Origin: Bacteriovoracaceae bacterium | GTDB lineage: Bacteria > Bdellovibrionota > Bacteriovoracia > Bacteriovoracales > Bacteriovoracaceae | Direction of reading: 5' to 3' | Assembly (NCBI GenBank): GCA_023954595.1 | Contig: JAGSHJ010000183.1 | Location: forward strand, 1-6,228 | DNA length: 6,228 nucleotides | Part shown: piece after piece, positions 4,838 to 6,228 of the stretch | Layout of the letters: the number at the start of each line of letters is the position of its first letter | Numbering within the stretch: position 1 is the first letter of the stretch | The notes under the pieces: model-generated | Database searches by the model: none | What the model was told of the DNA's origin: nothing | The model's input: only the letters and a program-made list of their open reading frames with translations | Made by a program: the position numbers and the translations under genes

Positions 4838-5539
4838 ATGAAGTTATTTATTTTATTTTTGATGTTCTCCGTCCACGCCTTTGCCTTTCGACTAACACCG
4901 ATTGTTGCGGAGTTTTACCCAGACAAGAAAGTTAAGGCACGCACCTTCAAAGTGACAAATCCTACAGAGAAGGAAATAACTTTAGAAGCAAAGGTTCTCT
5001 CAAGGGATATAAGTGAAGATGGTAAAGAAATAAGAGAGAAGACTTCCGACTTTTTGGTCTATCCTCCACAGATGGTACTAGGCCCTGGAAAAACCAGAAG
5101 TATTCGAGTTAGCTTTTCTGGTAAATTTAACAACAAACAAGAACAAGCGTATAGACTGCTAGTGGCCCAGCTACCAGTAAATCTTGATGCGGATAAAAGA
5201 GGAAGTGGCGTAAAGCTTAACTTTCTATTTAAGTATGTTGCTTCAATCTATGTCGTTCCAAAGAATGCAAATCCAAATCTCAAGGTAGAATCCCTTACAA
5301 GAAAAGGTGATTTACTTGAACTCAATATTGAAAATAAAGGTAAACGTCACTCACTTTTAAGACATTATAAGCTAGTCTTAAAGCAAGGTGAAAAGTCCGT
5401 TGATATTGATTTTAGCAGTGAAGCCTTCAAAGATAGAGGCTCATTAAATCTTTTAGCGGGAAAGAACGTAAAGTTCACTATTAAGGCTCCTAAACAATTA
5501 GGAAGCGGTAAATTAAAAGCAGCTTTAATTAAGCTATAA
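4838..5539 (+). CDS. Periplasmic pilus/fimbrial chaperone (PapD-like, archaic/alternative chaperone-usher type)
   Basis: The 233-aa product has a signal peptide ending in AFA (14-16), then two immunoglobulin-like domains. Domain 1 carries LTPIVAEFYP (19-28), KVTNPTEKEITLEAKV (38-53), FLVYPPQMVLGPGKTRSIRV (72-91) and EQAYRLLVAQLPV (102-114). The P-x-x-x-L-x-P-G-x-x-x-x-I-R-V box followed by E-x-A-Y-R is typical of pilus assembly chaperones (COG3121). Domain 2 covers about 146-233. Such chaperones donate a beta strand to pilus subunits in the periplasm and deliver them to an outer-membrane usher. No usher is in the window; a likely client is encoded convergently next door. No Shine-Dalgarno sequence precedes the ATG, and a downstream ATG at 4862 has none either and would destroy the signal peptide. 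The family is clear; the pilus type is inferred. Confidence 0.88.
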   Translation: MKLFILFLMFSVHAFAFRLTPIVAEFYPDKKVKARTFKVTNPTEKEITLEAKVLSRDISEDGKEIREKTSDFLVYPPQMVLGPGKTRSIRVSFSGKFNNKQEQAYRLLVAQLPVNLDADKRGSGVKLNFLFKYVASIYVVPKNANPNLKVESLTRKGDLLELNIENKGKRHSLLRHYKLVLKQGEKSVDIDFSSEAFKDRGSLNLLAGKNVKFTIKAPKQLGSGKLKAALIKL

Positions 5540-6228
5540 AGCACTCTCTACAGTTATTGTAACTGAGTCTCTGTAGCTGCCTGCAACCTTCCCCTCAACA
5601 CTGCCAAGAGTTATTGAAACTGATGTTCTGTCACCTGCGTCTCCTGTAGCGGAAGGGCTAGTTTTAACCAATACAGGACTTGAACTTGAACCTGCTAGAT
5701 CCACAGAGCTGCCATCGATTAGCGCACTATAATCAACAAAAAAGTTTCCAGCATTGTGTTGAAGTTTTCCATTATTAAGTGAGCTAAACTTGAGGTTGTA
5801 TCCATCACTTGCTTTAACCACAATATCAAAACTTAGCCGCTCAGAGGTTTCCATAATTCCAAAATCCAAAATCTGAGATGTATCGTTTGGATCATGTGGA
5901 GCACCAGAATCGACAAGAGACAAACTAATTATTTCAGGGACAAGGTAGTTGAAGTTCATTGTAGTGGTGTCTGCTAAGTAGTAAGTATTTCTCCAATTAT
6001 AATATAGGTTCACAATATAAGTATCTGAGTACATTCCAGACTCTTGAATAGTTCCTGGAAGGGTTAAATCCACATAGGCCTGTTCAGTTAGAGTATTCTC
6101 TCCATTGACTTTAAAACGGCCAGTAATCAGGTCATTATCGTTACTAGTATCTTGAGTATCTTTTAGAATATTTTTCTTTTTTTCGTCTGTGTAGATTTGA
6201 AAATCAAGAGTCTCTAAACCATTAAAGA
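5534..6228 (-). CDS. SCPU/Csu-like two-domain pilus or surface-fibre subunit, C-terminal 230 aa (5' end beyond window)
   Basis: The minus-strand frame is open from the right edge to TAG (5534-5536), giving 230 residues with no start needed inside the window; a GTG at 6073 is internal. Two repeats of one plan are visible. Each ends in a G-x-Y-x-D-x-x-x-V strand: SGMYSDTYIVNLYYN in the first, AGSYRDSVTITVESAL at the very C-terminus. The second begins with LDFGIMETSERLSFDIVVKASDGYNLKFSS, resembling the LxFG...v.v.C..gy.v.lss core of spore coat protein U/Csu pilins (PF05229-like). Unlike most of that family there is no cysteine in the visible part. Adjacency to a pilus chaperone supports a subunit or tip-adhesin role. 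The last codons overlap the chaperone's stop by 6 bp. The beta-sandwich reading is good; the family assignment is moderate. Confidence 0.68.
   Translation of the reverse strand, partial: FNGLETLDFQIYTDEKKKNILKDTQDTSNDNDLITGRFKVNGENTLTEQAYVDLTLPGTIQESGMYSDTYIVNLYYNWRNTYYLADTTTMNFNYLVPEIISLSLVDSGAPHDPNDTSQILDFGIMETSERLSFDIVVKASDGYNLKFSSLNNGKLQHNAGNFFVDYSALIDGSSVDLAGSSSSPVLVKTSPSATGDAGDRTSVSITLGSVEGKVAGSYRDSVTITVESAL

Noticed and set aside
5534..6073. Right-edge minus-strand gene as a complete 179-aa protein starting at GTG 6073
   Set aside because: The frame stays open to the window edge, the first beta domain would be cut in half, and a secreted subunit would then lack a signal peptide.

Overview
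The window is AT-rich, gene-dense bacterial DNA with no RNA genes, mobile elements or CRISPR. Signal peptides, a lipoprotein, two predicted outer-membrane beta-barrel proteins and a periplasmic pilus chaperone show a Gram-negative (diderm) host. The style (AT-rich, AGA-rich arginine codons, many small secreted barrels, an archaic-type pilus chaperone, overlapping gene ends) would fit a Bdellovibrionota bacterium of the Bacteriovorax/Halobacteriovorax kind. That placement is an impression, not a demonstrated one.

Layout, left to right. (1) 1-200 is the 3' end of an RsuA/RluE-type rRNA pseudouridine synthase. It is followed after 17 bp by an 85-aa acidic protein of unknown function. (2) A 202-bp gap holds a perfect TATAAT box and leads to a 263-aa secreted beta-barrel-like protein closed by a strong intrinsic terminator. 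(3) A tight three-gene block follows: yaaA (peroxide stress/DNA-binding family), 6 bp, a GlcD-like FAD-linked oxidase/dehydrogenase with an unusual FAD loop, then a 249-aa exported barrel-like protein. This third gene overlaps the oxidase by 5 bp and appears to start at a rare ATT codon; calling it from ATG/GTG/TTG would cut off 68 residues including the signal peptide. (4) A small lipoprotein on the minus strand runs into that gene, the two stop codons sharing a CTAG palindrome. (5) A divergent 167-bp gap with two inverted repeats precedes a periplasmic pilus chaperone on the plus strand. Its gene meets, tail to tail with a 6-bp overlap, a minus-strand gene cut by the right edge. That gene encodes a two-domain beta-rich protein resembling spore-coat-protein-U/Csu pilus subunits.

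How they may work together: the YaaA-oxidase-barrel block looks co-transcribed and translationally coupled, so the redox enzyme and the envelope protein may share a stress role. The chaperone and the right-edge subunit are a natural pair (folding chaperone and pilus or surface-fibre subunit), although they are transcribed towards each other. No clearly new system is evident. The most notable points are the ATT-start gene, the divergent FAD loop in the oxidase, and the cysteine-free SCPU-like subunit facing a chaperone gene.
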